Positions 49,145 through 57,989 of a stretch of DNA of 64,000 bases are shown here, piece by piece. The notes beneath the pieces are model-generated. The model did no database searches. It was not told the origin of the DNA and worked only from the letters and a program-made list of their open reading frames with translations. A program made the position numbers and the translations under genes. This DNA comes from Nocardia grenadensis NBRC 108939 (GTDB taxonomy: Bacteria > Actinomycetota > Actinomycetes > Mycobacteriales > Mycobacteriaceae). Numbering within the stretch: position 1 is the first letter of the stretch; each line of letters opens with the position of its first letter. Where the stretch lies: the NCBI RefSeq assembly GCF_001613445.1, contig NZ_BDCJ01000029.1:1-64000 (forward strand). The letters are read 5' to 3'.

Positions 49145-50527
49145 TTGGCAGACGTCACCGACCGGACCGATCCGGCGCAGCAACCCGAACTGAAACGGGT
49201 CATGGGCCCGTGGCTGCTGTTGCTGTTCATCGTCGGCGATATTCTCGGTACCGGTATCTACGCACTCACCGGCCGGGTGGCCGCGGAGGTTGGCGGCGCG
49301 GTGTGGATTCCGTTCCTGGTCGCCTTCGCGGTCGCGCTGGTCACCGGGCTCAGCTATCTGGAGCTGGTCACCAAGTACCCCCAGGCCGCCGGCGCCGCGC
49401 TCTACACCCACAAGGCGTTCGGGATCCATTTCGTCACCTTCATGGTGACGTTCGCGGTGATGAGTTCCGGTATCACCTCCGCCGCGACCGCGGCCAAGGC
49501 CTTCGGGGCGAATTTCGCCGAAGCCTTCGAATTCGACGGCAAGGGCCCCTTGCTCACCGTGATCGCGCTGGCCTTCATGGCGGCGGTCGCTGCGATCAAT
49601 CTGCGCGGCGTCGGGGAGAGTGTCAAGGCCAATGTCCTGCTCACCTGTGTGGAACTGTCCGGTCTGCTGATCGTGGTGTGTATCGGGCTGTGGGCCCTGG
49701 GATTCGGTAACGGCGACTTCGGCCGGATCATCGAATTCGACACCGGTGACCGCACCGCGTTCGGCGGCGTCATCGCGGCGACCACATTGGCCTTCTACGC
49801 CATGGTCGGCTTCGAGGATTCGGTGAACATGGCCGAGGAGACCAAGGAGCCCAACAGGATCTTTTCCAAGATCCTGCTCACCGGGTTGCTGATCACCGGA
49901 GCGATCTATGTGGTGGTCTCCATCACGGCGGTGGCGCTGGTCCCGCCGGACCAGCTCGCCGAGGGCGACACCCCGCTGCTGCAGGTGGTGGAGATCGGGG
50001 CACCCGGATTCCCCACCCAGCTCTTCGCCTTCATCACAATGTTCGCGGTGGCCAATTCGGCCCTTATCAATATGCTGATGGCCAGCCGGCTGCTCTACGG
50101 TATGGCCAAGCACAAGGTGATCCCCCGGGTGCTGGGCCGGGTCAACCGGAGTCGGCGTACCCCGCATATCGCGATCCTGTTCACCACCCTGCTGGCGTTC
50201 GGCCTGCTCGCCTTCGTCGACCAGGTGCCCGAACTCGGTGGCACCACCGCGCTGCTGCTGCTCGCGGTGTTCACCATCGTCAACATCGCGGTCCTCGTCC
50301 TCCGGCGCGACCGGGTGGCCCACGAGCATTTCCGCACCCCGACAGCGCTACCGGTGCTCGGCGCGGCGTGCTGTGCGTATCTGGCCACCCCCTTCACCGA
50401 CCGCAACCCTCAGCAGTACGCCATCGCGGGGGTGCTGCTGCTCATCGGCGTCGTACTCTGGGCGTTCACCACGTTGTGGAACAAACAGCACAATGTCCGG
50501 GCCCTGGGCCCGGGAGTCGATATCTAG
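49145..50527 (+). CDS. APC family amino acid permease
   Basis: 460 residues with twelve hydrophobic segments; the first, LLLLFIVGDILGTGIYALTG, holds the substrate/cation-binding GxGIY motif of the amino acid-polyamine-organocation superfamily. Further conserved parts are FYAMVGFEDSVNMAEETKEPNR and SALINMLMASRLLYGMAK. Cytoplasmic membrane importer or exchanger of an amino acid, identity unknown. The start is TTG 49145 with GAGGGG five bases upstream. It follows the DUF5753 regulator on the same strand by 108 bases. Confidence 0.9.
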   Translation: MADVTDRTDPAQQPELKRVMGPWLLLLFIVGDILGTGIYALTGRVAAEVGGAVWIPFLVAFAVALVTGLSYLELVTKYPQAAGAALYTHKAFGIHFVTFMVTFAVMSSGITSAATAAKAFGANFAEAFEFDGKGPLLTVIALAFMAAVAAINLRGVGESVKANVLLTCVELSGLLIVVCIGLWALGFGNGDFGRIIEFDTGDRTAFGGVIAATTLAFYAMVGFEDSVNMAEETKEPNRIFSKILLTGLLITGAIYVVVSITAVALVPPDQLAEGDTPLLQVVEIGAPGFPTQLFAFITMFAVANSALINMLMASRLLYGMAKHKVIPRVLGRVNRSRRTPHIAILFTTLLAFGLLAFVDQVPELGGTTALLLLAVFTIVNIAVLVLRRDRVAHEHFRTPTALPVLGAACCAYLATPFTDRNPQQYAIAGVLLLIGVVLWAFTTLWNKQHNVRALGPGVDI

Positions 50528-50612
50528 CCACCTGTCCCATCTTCCGCCCAGGTCGCCGGTTTCCCACCGGTGCTCAGGAATTCGCGGAAGTGACGAGTCG
50601 ACGCGCGATCGG

Positions 50613-50618
50613 TAACGT
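50613..50618 (+). promoter_or_regulatory. -10 element for leaderless transcript of the peptidase-like gene
   Basis: TAACGT, eight bases before ATG 50627; no ribosome-binding site lies between. Confidence 0.45.
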
Positions 50619-50626
50619 ATTCGCCG

Positions 50627-51154
50627 ATGACAAGCATGGACGCCAGGTTCGGCGATGCGGCTGGGTCGGTGCCCCTGCCCAGCCCGTGGGACCTCAATGC
50701 CTACCTCGCCGAGGTGGCCGCGCACCGGAAGCGGCCGATCTCGTTGCAGCCGGCCCACCGGTCGGCGCTGGCCGATCTGGGATGCAACGGCAACGGCCTC
50801 TGGATAGCCCGTAAGAACGACGACATCATCGTCTACGACGCGTCCGCCTCCGGCCGCAATGCCGACCACATCGTGTTGCACGCGATCGGCCATATGCTGC
50901 TGGGGCACGGCGGCCCGGGTGCCGAGGACCCCGACACCACCCGCATCTCGCTGGGTGCGCTCAACGCCTCACTGCTCGACGCTCTGGCCACGATCGCCCC
51001 CGGATCGATCACGCAGATCCTGGGCCGCGACGATTTCGGCCCCGACCGGGAACGCGAGGCCGGTGTCTTCGCCGAGATGACCATGGTCTACGCGGCGCTG
51101 CCCCGGCGGCGCACCCGCTCCTTCTGGCCCTTCGGCCGCCGCCGCAACAAGTAG
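50627..51154 (+). CDS. ImmA/IrrE-like protein with degenerate zinc motif
   Basis: 175 residues. The middle, IIVYDASASGRNADHIVLHAIGHMLLGHGG, resembles the HExxH...H centre of the small ImmA/IrrE-type metallopeptidases found next to XRE-like regulators in actinobacteria. The catalytic glutamate is alanine (HAIGH), while both histidines and the later His are kept. It could still bind zinc but should not cut peptides. The C-terminus is basic (RRRTRSFWPFGRRRNK). TAACGT lies eight bases before the ATG. Function unknown; a regulatory partner role is possible. Confidence 0.65.
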   Translation: MTSMDARFGDAAGSVPLPSPWDLNAYLAEVAAHRKRPISLQPAHRSALADLGCNGNGLWIARKNDDIIVYDASASGRNADHIVLHAIGHMLLGHGGPGAEDPDTTRISLGALNASLLDALATIAPGSITQILGRDDFGPDREREAGVFAEMTMVYAALPRRRTRSFWPFGRRRNK

Positions 51155-51209
51155 CGGCAGATCCGGCGCGCCCACCCGGCACGGGTACTGGAAAGACCGG
51201 TCGAGGGTC

Positions 51210-51215
51210 TACGCT
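51210..51215 (+). promoter_or_regulatory. -10 element for leaderless nitrobindin transcript
   Basis: TACGCT, eight bases before GTG 51224. Confidence 0.48.
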
Positions 51216-51223
51216 TGTGGGCC

Positions 51224-51718
51224 GTGGCCGAACCGCAGACACCCGCCCCGCATCCCGATGTCGCCCCGCTGGCCGGATTGCTCGGTACCTGGCGCGGTCG
51301 CGGCCAGGGCGACTACCCGACGATCGAACCCTTCGGCTATCTGGAGGAGATCACCTTCGGGCATCTGGGCCGGCCGTTCCTGACCTACCGCCAACGCACC
51401 CGGCACGCCGACGACAACCGGCCCCTCCATGTGGAGACCGGATATCTGCGCTGCGCCGGCCCCGACCGGGTGGAGCTCATCCTCGCCCATCCCACCGGGA
51501 TCACCGAGATCTGCGAGGGGAAACTCACCCTCGGCGACGACGAGCTACGCCTGGAACTGGAGTCGACCGCGATCGGTCTGAGCAGCACGGCCAAATCGGT
51601 GACCGCCCTCAGCCGGACCGTGCACATGCACGGCGGCGTCATCGACTACACCCTGCAGATGGGTGCCGTCGGCCTGCCGTTACAGGATCATCTGGCGGCG
51701 AGTCTGCACAAAATCTGA
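51224..51718 (+). CDS. Nitrobindin family heme-binding beta-barrel protein
   Basis: 164 residues. The FABP-like/THAP4-type nitrobindin family is recognised by LAGLLGTWRGRGQGDYPTIEPFGYLEEITFGHLGRPFLTY, HVETGYLR and ILAHPTGITEICEGKL. The barrel binds ferric heme near a C-terminal histidine and can isomerise peroxynitrite. The GTG start is used because TACGCT lies eight bases upstream; a TTG at 51215 is not needed. Single gene unit. Confidence 0.88.
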   Translation: MAEPQTPAPHPDVAPLAGLLGTWRGRGQGDYPTIEPFGYLEEITFGHLGRPFLTYRQRTRHADDNRPLHVETGYLRCAGPDRVELILAHPTGITEICEGKLTLGDDELRLELESTAIGLSSTAKSVTALSRTVHMHGGVIDYTLQMGAVGLPLQDHLAASLHKI

Positions 51719-51931
51719 ATGGAACGTAACGAGTGGATCACAGATAACGTGGCCGGGGTCACGATTTGCTCGTCATCGATTTAATCCACCTTTCCTTCTT
51801 GTCTCGGTGGGTACTCCCCGCTTAGGTTGGCCTGAGCAGCAAATCAGCAGATAACTCTTCCGCAGAGCCCGGTCGCCAGCAGCAATCCGAGCTCGCTGTC
51901 TGTCGAACCTCTGAATCGGAGGGAGCCGGAA

Positions 51932-52159
51932 ATGAAGCGTTTCACCGTTGCGTTCATCACTGCCGGATTGATCCTGGGCGGCGCCGGGGTCGTCGAGATC
52001 CTGGGGACCGATACCGCTTCGTCGGCACCGGTCGACGATCGGACCGTATCGGTCGTCGCGCCCGCCCGGGTCAGCGATTCGGTGACAACCGATACCCGCA
52101 TCACCGATATCGGTCACCGTTATGCGACCGCGTCGGAAACCGGGTCCTTCGGACAGTGA
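51932..52159 (+). CDS. Small secreted hypothetical protein
   Basis: 75 residues, with GGAGGGAGCC just upstream of the ATG. The N-terminal MKRFTVAFITAGLILGGAGVVEIL is a typical signal peptide with an SSA-P cleavage zone near residue 32. The mature part of about 43 residues is Thr/Asp/Val-rich, with no cysteine or motif I recognise. It is convergent with the penicillin-binding lipoprotein gene, with 23 bases between them. The 213 bases upstream hold its promoter and a weak half-match to an iron box, but nothing firm. Confidence 0.65.
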   Translation: MKRFTVAFITAGLILGGAGVVEILGTDTASSAPVDDRTVSVVAPARVSDSVTTDTRITDIGHRYATASETGSFGQ

Positions 52160-52182
52160 CCGGGCCCGCGTAGCGAGCGGTA

Positions 52183-53970
52183 TCAGTATCCCGGGGGCAG
52201 CGCCGCCAGCATATCCCGCGTCACCGCTACCGCGTTATCCGAACTTCCACCTCTGACCAGCAGCGTCGCGAAAGCGATATCGCCTCGGTACCCGACGAAC
52301 CAGGAATGCGAACCTCCTTCCACTTCCGCTTCGCCGGTCTTACCGAAGACCTCCCCCTGATCGGCGATGCGGTCCGCGGTGCCCGCGACGACCACCTGTC
52401 GCATCATTGCCCGCAGCCCGCGCACCACATCCGGTGCGAGGGCGGGTCGTGGACCGTCGACCACCGTCTCCCGGCCCGCGATCAAGTAGGGGGTCGGTGC
52501 CGATCCCGAGGCGACGGCCGCGGCCAGGAGCGCCATACCGAACGGGCTCACCACCACCCGCCCCTGACCGATCCCGTCCTCGGTGCGCTGGGTGCGGTCG
52601 TCGGTCGCGGGCACCGATCCGGAGAAGGTCGGCAATCCCACCACCGCATAATCCGGTCCGATACCGAAAGCCGCCGCACTGTCGGTGAGCGCGGATTCCG
52701 GCAATTCACTGGCCAATCGGGCGAACGAGGTATTGCATGAGCGCGCGTACGCGGTGGTCATCGGTACATCGCCGACGGAGAAGCCGTTGTAATTCGGAAT
52801 CATCCGCTCGCCGATCGTGACCGCGCTGGGGCAGGAGACCACGGTGTCGGGCGTCGCGATACCCTCGTTCATCGCGGCCGCTGCGGTCACCGTCTTGAAC
52901 ACCGACCCGGGCGGGTACTGGCCGATGGTTGCCACCGGCCCGTCCCGGTCGGCGGACGCGTTCTGTGCCACCGCGAGAATGCCGCCGGTCGAAGGCTCGA
53001 TCACCACCATCATGGTCTGTTCCCGGCGCCCGTCGACCGCGCGCTGCGCCGCGTTCTGGATGCGGCGGTCCACACTCAGCGCGAAGGACGGCGCCGGCTG
53101 CGCCGCCACTTCGTACAGCACTCCGGTCTCGGCACCGCCGGCATTGCGGGCCACCACCCGCCAACCCGACCGGCCGTCGACCTCGTCGATCACCGCCTGC
53201 CGGACCTGGGTCATCAGATCGGGGGCGAATTTCCGGTCGGTGGCCGCCATATCCCACTCCTGGGTCACCCGCACGCCCGGCAGCCCGATGAGCCGGGGAC
53301 CGGCCCGGCCGAACTCGACCTCGTTCAGCACGATCACCGTGTACACGCCGTCGGCGGCGCGCGCGGAATCCAGGATGCGATCCGGGGTGAGCCGCTCGTC
53401 GATATCGGCCAGGACCTCGGATAGAGCCGTCGCCACCCGATGCGGGTCGGCACTGTCGGCGGCATCGAAGGTCACCCGCGAGACGGTGCCCGGAACCAGG
53501 ACATCGCTACCGGACTGTTCGTTGACCCGGGCCCGCGGCGCGGGCTGTATCGACAGCGCCATGGTCTGGGTATCGCCGAGTCGCGGATGCACGGCCACGC
53601 CGCTCCAGCGCACCGTCCAGGCACCCCCGGTGCGCACCATCGGTAACTGCCCCGCATAAGTCCACGTGCGGCTGCCCGGCAGCCGCCATTCGTAGGTGTA
53701 GTCGACGGTGGCGGTGTCACCGGCGATGCGGGCGGCGCCGGTATCGGCGTGCAACTCTTCGGCGCCCAGTTCTTCCCACGCCGAAGACAGTGCGGCGAAA
53801 GCCTTTTCGGGCCGGGTGGTCCGATCGGCGGCCGCCTCGATATCGCGCGCGGCGAATGCCCCGAGAAAACCGTCCGCGGCGGTGATCGGCCCGGAGGAGC
53901 CCGCCGCACAACCGGTCACGGCGAGCGCGAGCGCCGCGACCGCGATCACGAGTACCGATCGGATCGTCAT
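52183..53970 (-). CDS. Penicillin-binding lipoprotein (PBP-lipo, Rv2864c-like)
   Basis: 595 residues. Lipoprotein signal with lipobox LAVTGC (Cys21), then a MecA_N/NTF2-like domain (about 30-150), a PBP dimerisation domain and a class B transpeptidase domain. Active-site motifs are SVFK (356-359), SCN (411-413) and KTG (544-546). It cross-links peptidoglycan on the outer face of the membrane. Equivalent to Rv2864c of M. tuberculosis. I use ATG 53970; TACCAT lies eight bases before it and the open frame upstream is not coding. Confidence 0.94.
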   Translation of the reverse strand: MTIRSVLVIAVAALALAVTGCAAGSSGPITAADGFLGAFAARDIEAAADRTTRPEKAFAALSSAWEELGAEELHADTGAARIAGDTATVDYTYEWRLPGSRTWTYAGQLPMVRTGGAWTVRWSGVAVHPRLGDTQTMALSIQPAPRARVNEQSGSDVLVPGTVSRVTFDAADSADPHRVATALSEVLADIDERLTPDRILDSARAADGVYTVIVLNEVEFGRAGPRLIGLPGVRVTQEWDMAATDRKFAPDLMTQVRQAVIDEVDGRSGWRVVARNAGGAETGVLYEVAAQPAPSFALSVDRRIQNAAQRAVDGRREQTMMVVIEPSTGGILAVAQNASADRDGPVATIGQYPPGSVFKTVTAAAAMNEGIATPDTVVSCPSAVTIGERMIPNYNGFSVGDVPMTTAYARSCNTSFARLASELPESALTDSAAAFGIGPDYAVVGLPTFSGSVPATDDRTQRTEDGIGQGRVVVSPFGMALLAAAVASGSAPTPYLIAGRETVVDGPRPALAPDVVRGLRAMMRQVVVAGTADRIADQGEVFGKTGEAEVEGGSHSWFVGYRGDIAFATLLVRGGSSDNAVAVTRDMLAALPPGY

Positions 53971-53978
53971 CGGAGCCG

Positions 53979-53984
53979 ATGGTA
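53979..53984 (-). promoter_or_regulatory. -10 element for leaderless PBP-lipo transcript
   Basis: TACCAT on the minus strand, eight bases before the ATG at 53970. Confidence 0.48.
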
Positions 53985-54032
53985 GGCGACCGGAGCCGGT
54001 GATCACCTGCGGCACACCGGATCCGCCCGGGA

Positions 54033-54896
54033 TCAGTCGAGCAGGACCGTGGCGAAGGTGGCGATCTGCCGGAACCCGACCGCCCGATAGGCCCGCCGGG
54101 CCACCTCGTTGTAGTCGTTGACGTACAGGCTGGCCGTACGCCCCGACGCGACGACCGCATTGGCCACCGCCGCCGTACCCGCCGTGCCCAGGCCCTGCCC
54201 CCGGTGTTCCGGATGCACCCAGACGCCCTGGATCTGCCCGGTGCGCCGGGACTGCGCGCCCACCTCCGCCTTGAATACGACCTCGCCGTCGGCGAACCGT
54301 GCCCAGGCCCGGCCGGCCTCGATCAGTCCGGCCACCCGGCGCCGATAGCCGCGCCCCCCGTCGCCGGCCCGGGGATCGATCCCGACCTCCTCTATGAACA
54401 TCGCGATCGCGGCCGCGAGATACCGGTCGAGTTCTTCGGGACGGACCTGGCGTACCTGTGGGTCGGCGGCCGATACGGCGGTATCGGTCAGGGCCAGCAG
54501 CGGCTGTGCGCCCCGAACCTCCCGTTCCGGACCCCAGTGGTCGGCGAGCATCTCCCACAGCGGCAGCGCGAGTTCCTGCCGGCCGACCACCGATGAGCAC
54601 ATCCGGGGCCACCGGATGGCCCGGTCGGCGAAGGCGCGCAGCGCCTCACGGCCGCCGCGCAGCGGGATGAGATTCACCCCGGAGAAGCACAATGATTCCG
54701 ACGGACCGCCATGACTCCACAGCTCACCCTGACCGCACCGGTTGTCCAGACCGTATTCCTGTAACCGGGCGGCGACCATGCAGGTGGCCACCGGATCATC
54801 ATCGAGGACCCGGAGTACCTGGGCAAGGTCCCGCTTGGCGAGCTGACGCGCGGGAACGAATTTCGCGCGCCGGGTCGGCTCCAGCAGACTCCGCAC
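54033..54896 (-). CDS. GNAT acetyltransferase with DUF4081 domain (Rv2867c-like)
   Basis: 287 residues. N-terminal DUF4081 (about 15-110, VLRVLDDDPVATCMVAARLQEYGLD) and C-terminal GNAT domain with the acetyl-CoA loop GVWVHPEHRGQGLGTAGTAAVANAV and YVNDYNEVARRAYRAVGF. It matches Rv2867c, which sits next to ispG as here. Substrate unknown. The GTG start has no ribosome-binding site; CAGGCT seven bases upstream may be a leaderless -10. Confidence 0.88.
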   Translation of the reverse strand: MRSLLEPTRRAKFVPARQLAKRDLAQVLRVLDDDPVATCMVAARLQEYGLDNRCGQGELWSHGGPSESLCFSGVNLIPLRGGREALRAFADRAIRWPRMCSSVVGRQELALPLWEMLADHWGPEREVRGAQPLLALTDTAVSAADPQVRQVRPEELDRYLAAAIAMFIEEVGIDPRAGDGGRGYRRRVAGLIEAGRAWARFADGEVVFKAEVGAQSRRTGQIQGVWVHPEHRGQGLGTAGTAAVANAVVASGRTASLYVNDYNEVARRAYRAVGFRQIATFATVLLD

Positions 54897-54982
54897 CTAC
54901 AACAGCCTGCCATGAACCGCACCGCGACGGTACGAATATCCGGAAAGCGTCAGCGCGCCGTGCACGGAGCGGGTAGCCCCGA

Positions 54983-55007
54983 CCGGCTCGCCGGCGCGGC
55001 GAGCCGG
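54983..55007 (-). terminator. Hairpin terminator of ispG
   Basis: CCGGCTCGCC and GGCGAGCCGG form a perfect 10-bp stem around a five-base loop, 13 bases after the ispG stop. No T-run. Confidence 0.6.
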
Positions 55008-55020
55008 GGGCGCGGGGAAC

Positions 55021-56178
55021 TCAGCCCACGCTGATGACCGGCTGACCGGTCTCGGCGTCCTCACCCATCTCCTCGGCGATCCGCATGGCCTCTTCGATGA
55101 GGGTCTCCACGATCTGCGCCTCGGGCACCGTTTTCACGACTTCGCCCTTGACGAAGATCTGTCCCTTGCCGTTCCCGGAGGCGACCCCGAGATCGGCCTC
55201 CCGGGCCTCGCCCGGTCCGTTCACCACACAGCCCATGACCGCGACTCGCAGCGGCACTTCCAGGCCGTCCAGACCCGCGGTGACCTCGTCGGCCAGGGTG
55301 TACACGTCCACCTGCGCGCGACCGCAGGAGGGGCAGGACACAATCTCGAGTTTGCGGGGCCGCAGATTCAGCGACTGCAGGATCTGCCCGCCGACCTTCA
55401 CTTCCTCGGCCGGCGGCGCGGACAGCGAGACCCGGATGGTGTCGCCGATACCCTCACTCAGCAGCGCGCCGAACGCGACCGCGGATTTCACGGTCCCCTG
55501 GAAGGCCGGACCCGCCTCGGTGACCCCGAGGTGCAGCGGATAGTCGCACTGCGCGGCCAGCTGCCGGTACGCCTCGACCATCACCACCGGGTCGTTGTGC
55601 TTGACCGAGATCTTGATATCGCCGAAGCCGTGCTCCTCGAACAGACTCGCCTCCCACAACGCCGACTCCACCAGCGCTTCCGGGGTGGCCTTGCCGTACT
55701 TGGCCATCATCCGCTTGTCGAGGGAACCGGCGTTCACCCCGATCCGGATCGGGATACCGGCGGCACCGGCCGCCTTGGCGACCTCCGCGACCCGACCGTC
55801 GAACTCTTTGATGTTGCCGGGGTTGACCCGCACCGCCGCACAGCCCGCGTCGATAGCGGCGAAGATGTAGCGCGGCTGGAAATGGATATCGGCGATCACC
55901 GGGATCTGCGATTTCTTCGCGATCACGGGTAGCGCGTCGGCATCCTCCTGCCGCGGGCACGCCACCCGCACGATATCGCAGCCCGACGCGGTGAGCTCCG
56001 CGATCTGCTGCAATGTCGCGTTCACATCGTGCGTTTTGGTCGTCGTCATCGACTGCACCGAGATCGGGTGGTCGCTGCCCACACCGACACCGCCCACCAT
56101 CAACTGGCGGGTTTTGCGCCGCGGTGCGAGCACCGCGGCCGGTGCGGTCGGCATCCCCAATCCGATTGTGCTGGTCAC
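55021..56178 (-). CDS. ispG: 4-hydroxy-3-methylbut-2-enyl diphosphate synthase
   Basis: 385 residues (M. tuberculosis GcpE 387). [4Fe-4S] enzyme of the MEP isoprenoid pathway that converts MEcPP to HMBPP. TIM-barrel part contains ADIHFQPRYIFAAIDAGCAAVRVNPGNI and IKISVKHNDP; the cluster cysteines lie in SCPSCGRAQ and GCVVNGPGEAREAD. I use GTG 56178, matching the conserved N-terminus TIGLGMPTAP; TAGGCA lies seven bases before it. Dxr of the same pathway is encoded 500 bases away on the other strand. Confidence 0.95.
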   Translation of the reverse strand: MTSTIGLGMPTAPAAVLAPRRKTRQLMVGGVGVGSDHPISVQSMTTTKTHDVNATLQQIAELTASGCDIVRVACPRQEDADALPVIAKKSQIPVIADIHFQPRYIFAAIDAGCAAVRVNPGNIKEFDGRVAEVAKAAGAAGIPIRIGVNAGSLDKRMMAKYGKATPEALVESALWEASLFEEHGFGDIKISVKHNDPVVMVEAYRQLAAQCDYPLHLGVTEAGPAFQGTVKSAVAFGALLSEGIGDTIRVSLSAPPAEEVKVGGQILQSLNLRPRKLEIVSCPSCGRAQVDVYTLADEVTAGLDGLEVPLRVAVMGCVVNGPGEAREADLGVASGNGKGQIFVKGEVVKTVPEAQIVETLIEEAMRIAEEMGEDAETGQPVISVG

Positions 56179-56185
56179 TTTCGGC

Positions 56186-56191
56186 TGCCTA
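56186..56191 (-). promoter_or_regulatory. -10 element for leaderless ispG transcript
   Basis: TAGGCA on the minus strand, seven bases before GTG 56178; the last base departs from TANNNT. Confidence 0.38.
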
Positions 56192-56359
56192 CTTTCGTAC
56201 TGGTCCGGCCGGTCGGTGCCGAGTGTAGTCCCGCCCCCGACCGGGGGCCGCCGAGACATGGACAACAGTCGCGACCGGCACCAGCACGTCACCGGCACGT
56301 CACCTCGCCGTAGCCGGCCGTACCTCGCGCCGCAGGGCGGCCTGCGGCGCAGACGCCGA

Positions 56360-56629
56360 TTACCGGGGCTTGCGGCGCAGCACGATATCGCGGACCACGA
56401 GCACCGCCAGGGCGGCGGCGAATCCGACGAGGTAGAGATCCTCGACCTTGCCGTGGTGATTGCCCTTCAGCATGCCCAGCAGGATGATGATCACCACGAC
56501 CGCGGCCACCTGGAACGTCCGGCGGGATTCCCCGCTCCAGCCCCAGGCCGCCGACGGAACCTCTGCGGGGTCCACCTTGGTGACGGCGACAGCCTTGTCG
56601 CTGGTGGGTTCGACTTCCGTGGCGGCCAC
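56360..56629 (-). CDS. DUF2631 membrane protein
   Basis: 89 residues. It matches DUF2631: VDPAEVPSAAWGWSGESRRTFQ followed by two membrane segments (VAAVVVIIILLGML and FAAALAVLVVRDIVL) and a basic tail LRRKPR. Small inner-membrane protein of unknown role, common beside dxr in Nocardia and Rhodococcus. GAGGAGGAG precedes the GTG start. It diverges from dxr, leaving 74 bases for both promoters. Confidence 0.85.
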   Translation of the reverse strand: MAATEVEPTSDKAVAVTKVDPAEVPSAAWGWSGESRRTFQVAAVVVIIILLGMLKGNHHGKVEDLYLVGFAAALAVLVVRDIVLRRKPR

Positions 56630-56703
56630 GATCGCTCCTCCTCGAGAGAACGGATACTGCCCGATATCGTGGCATACGACCGCCCGTCGTAGCCAGCAGG
56701 GGC

Positions 56704-57864
56704 ATGGTCGGTGACAATGAACAGGTGTCAGATCTCCGCAGAGTCCTCCTGCTCGGCAGCACCGGTTCCATCGGCACCCAGGCGCTCGAGGTGATCGCCG
56801 CGAATCCGGACAGATTCGAAGTCGTCGGCCTGGCCGCGGGTGGCGGGAACACCGAATTGCTCGCCGCGCAGATGGCCGCGACCGGCACGACCGCCGTGGC
56901 CGTGGCCGACCCGGCCGCGGGGGCCGAACTGGGAGTCGCCTTGACCGGGGCGGGCGCGGTGACCGAACTGGTCCGCCGTACCGAGGCCGATGTCGTGCTC
57001 AACGCGCTGGTCGGATCACTGGGCCTGGAGCCGACGCTGGCCGCGCTGGAAAGCGGCGCGACACTGGCGCTGGCGAACAAGGAGTCGCTGGTGGCCGGCG
57101 GCTCGCTGGTCACCCGGGCGGCGCGACCGGGCCAGCTGGTGCCGGTCGATTCGGAACATTCGGCGCTGGCCCAGTGCCTGCGCGGCGGGCGGGCCGAAGA
57201 GGTCGCCACACTGGTTCTCACTGCCTCCGGTGGGCCGTTCCGCGGCTGGACCACCGAGATGCTGGACGGGGTGAACCCCGCCGAGGCGAAAACCCATCCG
57301 ACCTGGTCCATGGGTCCGATGAACACCCTGAACTCGGCCTCGCTGGTCAACAAGGGCCTGGAGCTGATCGAAACGCATCTGCTGTTCGGTGTCCCCTATG
57401 ACCGCATCGAGGTCACCGTGCACCCGCAATCGATCGTGCACTCGATGGTCACCTTCACCGACGGCTCCACCCTCGCCCAGGCGAGCCCGCCCGATATGAA
57501 GCTGCCGATCGCCCTGGCGCTGGGCTGGCCGGACCGCGTGCCCGGAGCCGCCACGCCGTGCGATTTCGGCACCGCCGCCACCTGGACCTTCGAACCCGTG
57601 GACAACGAGGTGTTCCCGGCCGTGGAACTGGCCCGGGAAGCCGGTACCGCGGGCGGCTGCGTCACCGCCGTGTACAACGCCGCCAACGAGGTCGCGGTGC
57701 AGGCCTTCCTGGACGGCCGGATCCGCTTCCCGGAAATCGTGCGCACCGTGGCACAGGTTGTACACGACGCCGACCGGTGGCGCGCCGAACCCACCGAACT
57801 CGCCGAGGTACTCGCCGCCGACGAGTGGGCACGCGACCGTGCCCGTACCCTCGTACAGCGGTAA
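56704..57864 (+). CDS. dxr: 1-deoxy-D-xylulose 5-phosphate reductoisomerase
   Basis: 386 residues. Second enzyme of the MEP pathway (DXP to MEP, NADPH and Mg2+/Mn2+; target of fosmidomycin). NADPH motif LLLGSTGSIGTQALEVI, metal-binding PVDSEHSALAQCL, ASGGPFRGW loop, and HPTWSMGPMNTLNSASLVNKGLELIE. The ATG at 56704 is used; a GTG 24 bases later is possible. Followed 125 bases later by rip1 on the same strand, a conserved pair. Confidence 0.95.
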   Translation: MVGDNEQVSDLRRVLLLGSTGSIGTQALEVIAANPDRFEVVGLAAGGGNTELLAAQMAATGTTAVAVADPAAGAELGVALTGAGAVTELVRRTEADVVLNALVGSLGLEPTLAALESGATLALANKESLVAGGSLVTRAARPGQLVPVDSEHSALAQCLRGGRAEEVATLVLTASGGPFRGWTTEMLDGVNPAEAKTHPTWSMGPMNTLNSASLVNKGLELIETHLLFGVPYDRIEVTVHPQSIVHSMVTFTDGSTLAQASPPDMKLPIALALGWPDRVPGAATPCDFGTAATWTFEPVDNEVFPAVELAREAGTAGGCVTAVYNAANEVAVQAFLDGRIRFPEIVRTVAQVVHDADRWRAEPTELAEVLAADEWARDRARTLVQR

Positions 57865-57989
57865 CCGATGTCGCGAATGGTCGAGGCACCGCTCGCGGGC
57901 GGTTACTGTGGACACGTGCTCGCGGCCGCTCCGGTCTCTGTGCGGGCCGGGAGTAATGATCTGCGCACCGCAGGAGGGCTGTAGACCAC

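Noticed and set aside
51822..51840. IdeR/DtxR-like iron box upstream of the small secreted protein
   Set aside because: TTAGGTTGG matches the left half of the consensus, but the right half fails; about 12 of 19 positions agree, too weak to claim.
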